Below the pieces are notes generated by a model, which did not search any database, had not been told where the DNA came from, and saw only the letters and a program-made list of their open reading frames with translations. A stretch of DNA of 64,000 bases. It comes from Fulvivirga ulvae. Lineage in GTDB: Bacteria; Bacteroidota; Bacteroidia; Cytophagales; Cyclobacteriaceae. The position numbers were made by a program, and so were the translations under genes. Shown here piece by piece: positions 42,749 to 52,800 of the stretch. Each line of letters starts with the position of its first letter. Positions within the stretch are counted from its first letter, which is position 1. Where the stretch lies: positions 1,320,501 to 1,384,500 of the forward strand of contig NZ_CP089981.1 of assembly GCF_021389975.1 (NCBI RefSeq), in the 5' to 3' direction.

Positions 42749-43846
42749 ATGAGAAGTATCTTTTCCTTAATAATATTAGTAACAATATTTTATTCCTGCG
42801 ACAGCAACAGTAGCAGAAAAAGCAAAGGTCTGCTTCCTCCGGCAAGCGGTAAATCAGGAGAAATAATAGTGGTAATGGATTCCTCCAAATGGAAGGGGAA
42901 AGTTGGCGAGCAAATAAGAGAAACTTTTAGAGCAGAAGTAGGTGGACTACCGAGAGAAGAGTCCATGTTTAAACTCAATTATGTTGACCCAAGACAACTG
43001 AATGACATTCTGAAATCAGTCAGGAACCTATTATTTGTTATGACTATCGATGACAAGAAGCCTGGTTCTCGGGTGGTTCGTAACTACTTTACTAAGTCGT
43101 CTATTGATAAAATAAAAGGAGATCCTAACCTTTTTGTTCATACAGCCCGCGACGAATTCGCCAGAGGACAAACAGTGATGTACCTCTTTGGACAAAATGA
43201 AAAAATGCTTGTTGACAATATTGAAAAGAATCAAAAGCAACTTCAGGATTTCTTCAATAAAGCGGAAAATAACCGACTCGAAGCGGGACTCTTTAAAGCC
43301 AAAGAAGTGGAAGGGCTTACAAAAATGCTCGAAGAAGATCATGAATGCGCCATGCGTATACCCTTTGGATATAAGCTTGTAGTAAACCAACCTGGTTTTG
43401 TATGGTTCAGGCAAATTAATGCTGAGAGTGACATGAATTTATTCATCACCTACAGACCATACAAATCAGAAAAGGCTTTTGAAAAAGAAGCTATTATCGA
43501 CTTGAGAGATTCAATTGCAAGATTCCAATTGTTCGAAGACCCGGCTGCACCGGAAACACATATTATTACAGAAACGAAAGTACCATACATTCCGGTAAAA
43601 ACAACGCAAGTTAACTTTAATGGCAGCTATGCCGTAGAAATGAGGGGCTTATGGAAAACCAGTAACCTCTCTATGGGAGGCCCATTCATAAGTTACACTC
43701 TGGTGGATGAAGAACTGGGCAGACTATACTATATAGAAGGTTTTGTTTACAGCCCGGGTAAAAACCAACGGGAATTTATTCGGGAACTGGAGGTAATCCT
43801 GTCCACTTTTAAAACCAAACAGCAGGTGCCAACATCTGGCAGCTAA
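42749..43846 (+). CDS. DUF4837 lipoprotein
   Basis: 365 residues. A lipoprotein signal ends at F-Y-S-C16. The remainder is a mixed alpha/beta protein with K-G-K-V-G-E-Q-I-R-E near the start, a central Glu/Lys-rich helix and a C-terminal half with W-F-R-Q-I and M-R-G-L-W-K motifs. DUF4837 is a Bacteroidota-restricted family without known function, probably on the periplasmic side of the outer membrane. The 151-bp gap to maeB holds an 8-bp inverted repeat (CTGCTTCA / TGAAGCAG) but no clear promoter. Confidence 0.85.
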   Translation: MRSIFSLIILVTIFYSCDSNSSRKSKGLLPPASGKSGEIIVVMDSSKWKGKVGEQIRETFRAEVGGLPREESMFKLNYVDPRQLNDILKSVRNLLFVMTIDDKKPGSRVVRNYFTKSSIDKIKGDPNLFVHTARDEFARGQTVMYLFGQNEKMLVDNIEKNQKQLQDFFNKAENNRLEAGLFKAKEVEGLTKMLEEDHECAMRIPFGYKLVVNQPGFVWFRQINAESDMNLFITYRPYKSEKAFEKEAIIDLRDSIARFQLFEDPAAPETHIITETKVPYIPVKTTQVNFNGSYAVEMRGLWKTSNLSMGGPFISYTLVDEELGRLYYIEGFVYSPGKNQREFIRELEVILSTFKTKQQVPTSGS

Positions 43847-43997
43847 TGATTATTTATTAACTTTATCTTATAAGAACAAGAAGGCTGCTTCAAAACAGTA
43901 TCACCTGATATAACTATTTTATACAGATTAAAATAGGCAAGCCGGTGACCACCTGACCTGAAGCAGTTTTCTACTTTTAAAGCTAACATACCAACTT

Positions 43998-46295
43998 ATG
44001 GCAATTAAAATACGAAAACAAGACGCGCTCAATTATCATTCCCAGAATCAACCTGGGAAAATAGAAGTAGTACCGACTAAATCCCTGAGCTCTCAACTGG
44101 ACCTTGCCCTGGCGTATTCTCCCGGAGTAGCTGAGCCTTGCAAGGAAATAGCAGCAAATAAAGATGATGTTTATAAGTATACGGCTAAGGGCAATTTAGT
44201 GGGGGTCATCTCCAACGGTACTGCGGTGCTCGGTCTTGGAAATATAGGGGCAGAGGCTTCAAAGCCTGTAATGGAAGGTAAAGGAGTACTTTTTAAAAAA
44301 TTTGCAGGAATTGATGTTTTCGACATTGAAATCAATGAAGAAGATCCGGATAAATTTATTGAGATTGTCAAATCACTGGAACCTACCTTTGGAGGAATAA
44401 ACCTCGAGGATATAAAGGCCCCGGAAAGCTTTAAGATAGAACAGGAACTTCGGGAAAAAATGAATATCCCGGTGATGCATGATGACCAGCATGGTACCGC
44501 CATAATCTCCGCATCTGCACTTCTCAATGCTCTGGAGTTAGTAAACAAAAAAATTGAAGACATTAAGATCGTAGTTAATGGAGCCGGGGCCGCCGCAATA
44601 GCATGTACAAAAATTTACATCGCACTCGGTGCGAGAAAAGAGAATATAATCATGTGCGACAGCAAGGGTGTTATAAGCAAAAAGCGAAACAACCTTGATG
44701 CTTCAAAAGCAGAATTTGCCATTGAAACCGAGCTTGAAACACTCTCCGAAGCTATTAAAGGATCTGATTTTTTCCTGGGTCTTTCTGTTGCTGATATACT
44801 TAAGCCAGAAGATATATTGTCAATGGCCGATGACCCAATTGTTTTTGCATTAGCCAATCCAAGTCCTGAAATAGACTATGAAACCGCCATGAACACCCGT
44901 GCTGATATCATAATGGCTACAGGCCGGTCTGATCATCCTAACCAGGTGAACAATGTTTTAGGCTTTCCTTATATTTTCAGAGGAGCACTCGATGTGAGAT
45001 CTACCTCAATAAATGAGGAAATGAAACTGGCTGCTGTAAGGGCCATTGCCGACCTGGCTAAAGAACCCGTGCCTGACATGGTAAGCAAAGCCTATGGAGA
45101 TAGTAAGATAATATTTGGAAAAGAGTACCTCATCCCGAAACCTCTCGATCCCAGGCTGATCACAACCATATCACCCGCTGTAGCTAAAGCTGCTATGAAT
45201 ACGGGAGTGGCCAGAATAGAGATAAAAGATTGGGACCAGTATCATATCGAACTTCAGCAAAGGATCGGTATTGATGAGAAATTAATGTCCAGAATCATCA
45301 ATCGCGCCAAAAAGAACCCACAACGGGTAGTTTTTGCAGAAGCTCATGACCTTAAGATACTTCGGGCAGCCCAAATCATGCAGGATGAAAAAATTGCCCA
45401 TCCTATTCTGCTAGGTAAGCGGGATGTAATAGAAAAGCTTATTGAAGAGCATAAACTTGAGTTGAATGACTGCTCCATCATTGACACTTATGAAGAAGAC
45501 GAAAGGGTCGAAAAATTCGCCAGATCCTACTATGAAAAACGTAAGCGAAAAGGTGTGACCTTATATGAAGCTACGAAGTTAATGCGTGAAAGAAATATGT
45601 TTGGCAGCATGCTGGTCGAGCATGACGAGGCGGATGCACTTATCTCCGGCCTTACAAAAGACTATCCTAAAACCATACTTCCTGCATTGCAGATCATAGG
45701 CATGGAGAAAGATGTAAAAAGGGTGGCAGGCATGTATATTATAGCCAACAAAAAGGGTACATTCTTCTTCTCTGACACTACAGTTAACGTAAATCCTACG
45801 GCAGAAGAGCTTGTTGATATCATCGGAATGACAGCCCGTGGTGTGAAATTCTTTGATATTGAACCGCGTGTAGCCGTACTATCTTATTCCAATTTCGGGT
45901 CAAGTAAAGGGGAAATCCCTGAGAAGGTCCAGCAGGCAGTCAAACTAGCCAAACAAAAATTTCCTGAGCTTATCATAGACGGCGACATTCAGGCAAATGT
46001 GGCCCTGGACACTAAGATTCAACAAAATAATTACCCATTTAGTGAATTAGCTGAAAAAGGTGCAAATACACTTATTTTCCCTAACTTGGCGGCAGGTAAT
46101 ATTGCCTACAAACTGCTAATGGAAATTGGTGGAGCAGAGGCAATAGGCCCAATACTTTTGGGCATGAAAAAGCCTGTTCATATATTACAGCTGGGCAGCT
46201 CCGTCAGGGAAATCATTAATATGACCGCTATTGCAGTGGTAGACGCTCAGATATACCATAACAACCTAAAAAATGATCTCGTACCTCAAAGGTAA
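43998..46295 (+). CDS. maeB: NADP-dependent malic enzyme fused to a phosphotransacetylase-like domain
   Basis: 765 residues, the standard two-domain MaeB length. The N-terminal malic enzyme half (to about 420) has the Y-S-P-G-V-A-E-P-C motif, the D-D-Q-H-G-T-A metal site and the V-V-N-G-A-G-A-A-A NADP-binding loop. The C-terminal half (about 430-760) is PTA-like and usually regulatory rather than catalytic. It converts malate to pyruvate and CO2 with NADPH production. It overlaps ruvA by 23 bp in another frame. Confidence 0.95.
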   Translation: MAIKIRKQDALNYHSQNQPGKIEVVPTKSLSSQLDLALAYSPGVAEPCKEIAANKDDVYKYTAKGNLVGVISNGTAVLGLGNIGAEASKPVMEGKGVLFKKFAGIDVFDIEINEEDPDKFIEIVKSLEPTFGGINLEDIKAPESFKIEQELREKMNIPVMHDDQHGTAIISASALLNALELVNKKIEDIKIVVNGAGAAAIACTKIYIALGARKENIIMCDSKGVISKKRNNLDASKAEFAIETELETLSEAIKGSDFFLGLSVADILKPEDILSMADDPIVFALANPSPEIDYETAMNTRADIIMATGRSDHPNQVNNVLGFPYIFRGALDVRSTSINEEMKLAAVRAIADLAKEPVPDMVSKAYGDSKIIFGKEYLIPKPLDPRLITTISPAVAKAAMNTGVARIEIKDWDQYHIELQQRIGIDEKLMSRIINRAKKNPQRVVFAEAHDLKILRAAQIMQDEKIAHPILLGKRDVIEKLIEEHKLELNDCSIIDTYEEDERVEKFARSYYEKRKRKGVTLYEATKLMRERNMFGSMLVEHDEADALISGLTKDYPKTILPALQIIGMEKDVKRVAGMYIIANKKGTFFFSDTTVNVNPTAEELVDIIGMTARGVKFFDIEPRVAVLSYSNFGSSKGEIPEKVQQAVKLAKQKFPELIIDGDIQANVALDTKIQQNNYPFSELAEKGANTLIFPNLAAGNIAYKLLMEIGGAEAIGPILLGMKKPVHILQLGSSVREIINMTAIAVVDAQIYHNNLKNDLVPQR

Positions 46296-46866
46296 ACTTT
46301 CATTCAAAGATCCGACCCACGTGATAATAGACGTCAACGGGGTCGGATATCACGTCAACATATCCCTGGCTACCTACGGAGATATTAAGGATGTCGAAAA
46401 TATCATGCTACATACTTATTTGCATGTAAAGGAAGATTCCCATACCCTTTATGGATTTTCAAGCACTTCCGAAAAAAAGATGTTCCTTAACCTCATTTCT
46501 ATTTCTGGCGTTGGGCCAAGCACCGGTTTGATGATACAATCATCATTGACAGCAGGAGAACTTAAACAAGCTATTATAAATGAGGATGTTAAAGTGATCC
46601 AGGGTGTGAAAGGCATTGGAGGGAAAACTGCCCAGCGCATTATCTTGGAGCTAAAGGACAAAATCAAAAAAGAAGGGCTTTATCCGGGCGAATCAGAATT
46701 AACATCACCTTCACACAATACTATTCGTTCTGAGGCGTTATCCGCGTTGATAACGTTGGGAATTAACAAATCTACAGCGGAAAAAAGTATCGACAGGATC
46801 CTGAAAAATTCGGGAAATACGATTACTTTGGAGGAATTAATTAAGCTCACTTTAAAAAACGCGTGA
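46273..46866 (+). CDS. ruvA: Holliday junction branch migration protein RuvA
   Basis: 197 residues. It has the N-terminal OB-fold (M-I-S-Y-L-K-G-K-L), tandem helix-hairpin-helix motifs (S-G-V-G-P-S-T-G and V-K-G-I-G-G-K-T-A-Q-R) and the C-terminal domain III that contacts RuvB. It binds four-way junctions. Its start lies 23 bp inside maeB and its stop is 13 bp before the sprA start, so the three probably share a transcript. Confidence 0.96.
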   Translation: MISYLKGKLSFKDPTHVIIDVNGVGYHVNISLATYGDIKDVENIMLHTYLHVKEDSHTLYGFSSTSEKKMFLNLISISGVGPSTGLMIQSSLTAGELKQAIINEDVKVIQGVKGIGGKTAQRIILELKDKIKKEGLYPGESELTSPSHNTIRSEALSALITLGINKSTAEKSIDRILKNSGNTITLEELIKLTLKNA

Positions 46867-46879
46867 TAATACTTACGTT

Positions 46880-49800
46880 TTGATTTCAAAGAGATTCTAT
46901 AAATCGCTATCAGCTATTCTATGCGCTTACGTGATTTGCTCTGGATTTACTTACGAAGAAGATCCAAAGAATAAAAGCTTTAGCCTTACAGGTTCTACGA
47001 AAAAGTATCTTACAAAGTTGCAACAGCAGGATACTACAAAGCTGGATTCAGCAAAAAACGAGCAATACGAGCCATCAAGAAAGCCTACCTATCAACCTAA
47101 AGATCGCCTCGGTGATCCTTTCAGCAATGTTACGAGTCCGTCACCGTTGTTGTTGCAGGATCCGGCCAGCCTTCAGTTAGATGTTGAGATCGATACCGGT
47201 ATGAATTATACCATTTATGAAAAGATTGGCGATTTAAATTACCGACCTACTTCTTCAATGACTTTTGAAGAATTCAAGCAATACCAGGAAAGACAACAAT
47301 TAAAAGAATATTGGAAAAACAGGTCTGCAGGGCTAGATGGTGAAAGTGCTGTAAGTGGCAGGAACCTTATACCCCCAATTTATGTAAGCCCTATCTTCGA
47401 CAGAATTTTCGGTGGCACTTATGTAGAAATCATACCAAGAGGTTTTGTAACCCTGGATTTTGGTGGCAGGTGGCAAAGAATCAATAATCCTAATATCCCA
47501 ATCAGACAGCAAAGAAGCGGAGGGTTTGAATTTGATCAGCAGATCAGTATGAACGTTGTCGGTAAGATTGGAGAAAAACTGCAGGTGACTGCAAACTTTG
47601 ATAACAACAATTCTTTTGATTTTGAAAACAACCTTAAAGTAGAATACACCGGGTATGAAGAAGACATACTACAAAAGCTCGAAATTGGTAATGTAAGCCT
47701 GCCCCTCAACAACAGTCTGATCACTGGGGCGCAAAACCTGTTCGGAATTAAAGCTCAAATGCAATTTGGTGATCTTTATGTTACCAGCGTGGCCTCCACA
47801 CAAAGAGGAAAGTCAGAATCGATAACAATAGATGGCGGAGGTGTACAAGGACGTGAATTTGAGATTCGTGCCTCAAACTATGATGAGAACCGACACTTCT
47901 TCCTCGGGCACTTCTTTAGAGATAATTATGAAAAATGGCTGAGTAGTATCCCTTTTATAAATTCTGGAGTTAATGTAACCCGTGTAGAAGTTTATGTAGT
48001 TAATAGAAACAATGACACCCAGACTCTAAGAAACGTAGTTGGTCTTATGGATTTAGCTGAGCCTAATGCTGCAAATATTTACAGAGATGCTGTAGTTTCT
48101 CCAACAGCAGGAGCAGTGGCCAACTATAATGGAGCAAACACACTATACCAGCAACTGCTGGGGCTAAACAATAGAAATGCTGATGATATAACGTCAGAAC
48201 TGGAAGGACTTTTTGGAGAACAGTCAAACGGATTAGATTTTGAAAAAATCAGTAGTGCTCGCAAATTGGCTCCAAATGAGTATGTGATTAACCCACGTTT
48301 GGGATACATTACACTTTTTAGAAAATTACAAAACGACGAAGCACTGGCGGTGGCCTACGAGTATACCTATGATGGCCGAAGCTATAAAGTAGGTGAACTT
48401 TCGGAAGATTATTCCAATCTCAACGAAGACCAGGTTGTGTTCCTGAAATTGCTAAGACCCCGAAAAATCAACATTACCGATGCCCAGAATAACAGGGTAC
48501 CTACATGGGACCTGATGATGAAGAATATTTATAATCTTAATGGTACCAACATCGCAGAAGAGGGCTTCCAGTTGCGCGTAATATATCGTGATGACAATAC
48601 TGGTATTGATAACCCGCAGCTTCAGCAAGGTGTTACTGCCAGCACAAAGCCCTTAATAGAAATCCTGGGTTTAGACAGGCTTAATCAGAATGAAGATCCT
48701 TCCAGAGATGGTAACTTTGACTATGTGGCAGGCATCACTATTGAACCGGAGTCAGGTTTGATAATTTTCCCCTTCCTACAACCCTTCGATGATCCCTTAC
48801 GCAACGAATTTCAACCCCAGGAACAATCTTTGGTAGAGAAATATGTGTATGAAGAACTATACAGTAAAACCAAGAATGACGCCGAACTGGTCTCAAGTAA
48901 AAACAAATATGTAATTGTCGGGCGATTTCAGGCTGGTTCAACTAATGAGATTGTTATTCCCGGCTTCAACATAGCGGAAGGTTCTGTAAGGGTTTATGCC
49001 GGAGGGTCGCCATTGCAGGAAGGCGTGGACTATCAGGTTGACTATACATTTGGAAAAGTAAACATCATCAATGAAGGTGTTCTTAATTCCGGCAAGCAGT
49101 TGACCATTTCATATGAAAAAGCTGACCTGTTTAACTTTCAATCCAGAACACTTTTGGGAACGCGGCTTGACTACAAGGTAGATGATGATATTACCCTTGG
49201 AGCTACATTGCTACACCTGAATGAACGGCCATTAATATCACGAATAAGCGTTGGTAACGAACCCACCAGAAATACAAAATATGGTTTTGATATTAACGTG
49301 AGGAAAGATTCACGCTTTCTCACAAAGATGCTCGATAAACTGCCGCTAATACAAACCAAAGAACCTTCAAGTGTCACTTTCAACGCTGAATTTGCGCAGC
49401 TTATTCCGGGAACGTCGAATGTAGTTGATGGTGAAGGCACTTCCTATATTGATGATTTCGAGAATACTGCTACCCCCTTTGCACTAGGTAACCCTAACAG
49501 TTGGAAACTAGCTGCTACCCCAAGAACTACGGACAACAGATTCAATGGAAGGAGTTCCGACCTGGAATATGGATATAAAAGGGCAAAGTTTGCCTGGTAT
49601 CAGGTCGATAACCTTTTTTATAGAGGAGACAGGAGAAAACCTGACGGAATTTCTGATGAAGACCTTAAGAACCATTACGTAAGACAGGTGGCTCCACAGG
49701 AAATCTTCCCTAATCTGGACCCGAACGTTATAAATATTCAGCCTGTTTTTGACATAGCTTTTTATCCTTCTGAAAGGGGCCAGTATAATTTAAATCCAGC

Positions 49801-52800
49801 AGTAGCAGGTTCTGATGGGATTTTTACAAACCCCAGCGATATAAGAGCAAACTGGGGAGGTATGACCAATGCTATTCGATCGGAAGTAGATTTTGATAAA
49901 TCAAATGTAGAATATATTGAATTTTGGTTGATGGATCCCTTCATCAACTCTCCCTATGGTAGTATAGATGATGGACGGGGAAATAATAAACCCAATACTA
50001 CAGGTGGGGATCTTTACTTCAACCTCGGGTCTATTTCAGAAGATTTAATACCGGATGGAAAACATGCATTTGAAAATGGGCTCCCTGCAGATGGTTTTGA
50101 TGTCAATAACCCAACAGGAGCAAAGGAAAGCCTGCCTTGGGGTTTCATTACCACACAGCAATACCTGACTAATGCATTTGATAATTCCGAATCATCAAGA
50201 TCAAATCAGGATGTCGGCTTTGATGGTTTAGCTAATGAAGAAGAAAAAATCTACGGCCCCTTCCAGGCTTTTGCAAACTTCCCTGACCCAACAGCAGATG
50301 ATTTTAATTATTTCCTCGGGGACGAGCTGGATGCCAAAGATGCCGGAATTCTCGAGCGATATAAAAACTTCAACGGAGTAGAAAACAACTCCCCTGTTGT
50401 TACAAATAACACCGGCCTTTATACTCCCTCTGCTACTACTATTCCCGATAACGAAGATCTTAACAATGACAATACGCTAAATGAATTAGAGGAATATTAT
50501 GAATATAAAATTGATTTAGACCCAAATCAGTTAGAAACCCATGAATATGTGGTGGATAAAGTTAGCCAGCAAATAAACGGGGATGAAGTAACCTGGTACT
50601 TGTTCAGAATACCCATCAGGCAACCCGATGCCACTTTTGGTGGAATATCAGGTTTCAAATCAATTAAGTATTTAAGGACTTACCTTACTAATTTTTCGGA
50701 GCCTGTTGTACTTAGAATGGTTAACTTTCGCTTTGTTGCAAGCCGGTGGAGGAGATATGATAACTCTTTGGCTGACCCTAAATTCAACCAGGTCAATGAA
50801 GCCGAAGATTTTACAAACCTTACTGTTTCAGTGGTAAATATTGAAGAGAATGGTGCCGGTAGCGAAACTTTGTCACCGTATGTATTGCCCCCGGGCTTCG
50901 ACCGGGATCGTGACAATACATCATCTGTTGAGAGACGGTTAAACGAGCAATCACTTCAAGTATGTGTTGAGGATCTTGAAGATGGGAATGCCCGAGCCGT
51001 ATACAAACAGGTAGCACTTGACCTGATTAACTACGGCAGGATCAAAATGTTTTTACATGCAGATAGCCAGGATGCAGAAGATGATGAAGTTACGGCATTC
51101 TTAAGGCTGGGGTCAGATGTGGATTCAAACTATTATGAAATAGAAGTACCATTAAAGATTACGCCACAAGGAGCAATGTTGGCCGAGGATATCTGGCCTG
51201 CGGTAAATGAAATAGATATAGATATTGAAGCCCTATATGCATTAAAATCAGAGCGTGACAGAGAAAATATATCAAAAAGAGAGCTTTTCCCGCTTAGTGG
51301 TGCTAAGGAAGTTGGTAACAACCGCATCAGACTACGAGGTAACCCTGACATGAGCGCTGTTACCTGGCTCACAATAGGTGTTAGAAATCCACGCTCTGAT
51401 GGTGCTGCTAAATCGGTGTGCATCTGGGCCAACGAACTAAGGGTGACCGACTTTGACAGAACCAAAGGCTGGGCTGCAAATGCCACACTAAATACTAAAC
51501 TCGCAGATTTTGCCAACATTACGGCTACAGCAAGGCATACCACCTTCGGCTTTGGAGGCATACAATCGAAGATTGCTGAGCGTACCCGGGAGGAAACTAC
51601 ATCTTATGATGTTTCTGCTAATGTTACACTTGATAAATTACTGCCTGAGCAGCTGGGCTTAAAGATCCCAATGTATGTGAGTTACGAGAAAACCACTATT
51701 AAACCAAAATTTGATCCTGCTAATCCGGATATTACACTAGATGCAACCCTCCAATCATTAGAAACCGAGGAAGAAAGAAGAGAATACGAAGATAAAGTGA
51801 CGGATGAAACCACAAGAAGGAGTATCAACTTTACCAATGTTCGTAAAGTAAAGGTTAAGCCTGATGCAAAAAAACATATTTATGATGTTGAAAACCTGTC
51901 CTTCACCTATGCTTACAGTGAAATGATCCGGACAAACTTCAACTTACAACAACAGCTTCAGGAAAATCATAATGCTGCTGTAGCTTATAATTACAGTCCC
52001 CAGGTACTCCCCTGGGAGCCTTTCAAAGATATTAAATTCCTCAAATCACCATTTTTGAAATTGATCAAAGACTTCAATTTTACTCCGGTTCCCACTAATA
52101 TTTCGGTAAGAGGTGAATTAAGAAGGGAATTTAGGAAAACAGTGTATCGCAATAATCCGGATGTTTACAATAGTGATCTTGTAAACATGGAGAAGTATTT
52201 TACCTTTAACCGTACTTATAATTTACAGTGGGACATTACAAAGAGCCTTTCGCTTGATTACAACGCCCGGGCCAACGCTATTATTGATGAGCCTGATAGT
52301 GACCCCAGAGGAGGTAATAGTCTGAGTACAAATGAATATATAACTGCTGATCAGTACAGGGACTCTGTAATGACCAACCTAAAAAATCTGGGTAGGATGA
52401 AAAATTTCGACCAGACGGTCAGCGCCAATTATCGGTTACCCCTGGATAAATTGCCTATCACTGACTGGACAAGTGCAGAATATAGATATCAGGCCGGCTA
52501 TTCGTGGGCTGCGGGACCGATTAACAGGCCGGATAGCCTGGATTTTGGAAATACTATTCAAAACAGTCGGGACAATACTGTGAGTGGAAAAATAGACCTG
52601 GTTAAGTTGTATAATAAAATAAACTTCCTGAAAGAAATCAATTCTCCCTCAAGAAGTACAAGAAGGAGCTCATTGAGACAAACCACGCCGCAGGATACGA
52701 CTCAACAAGCCTCAAAGGCTGAGAACAAAGGCGTGAAAGGATTCTTCAGATTCTTAATGTCTGTAAGATCTATTAACGCCACTTATACACTTAGGGAGGG

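Noticed and set aside
43900..43970. Cobalamin-riboswitch-like sequence (AAGCCGGTGACCACCTGACC) before maeB
   Set aside because: Only a loose resemblance to the B12 box; the upstream core helices and other conserved boxes are not seen, and malic enzyme is not a usual target.
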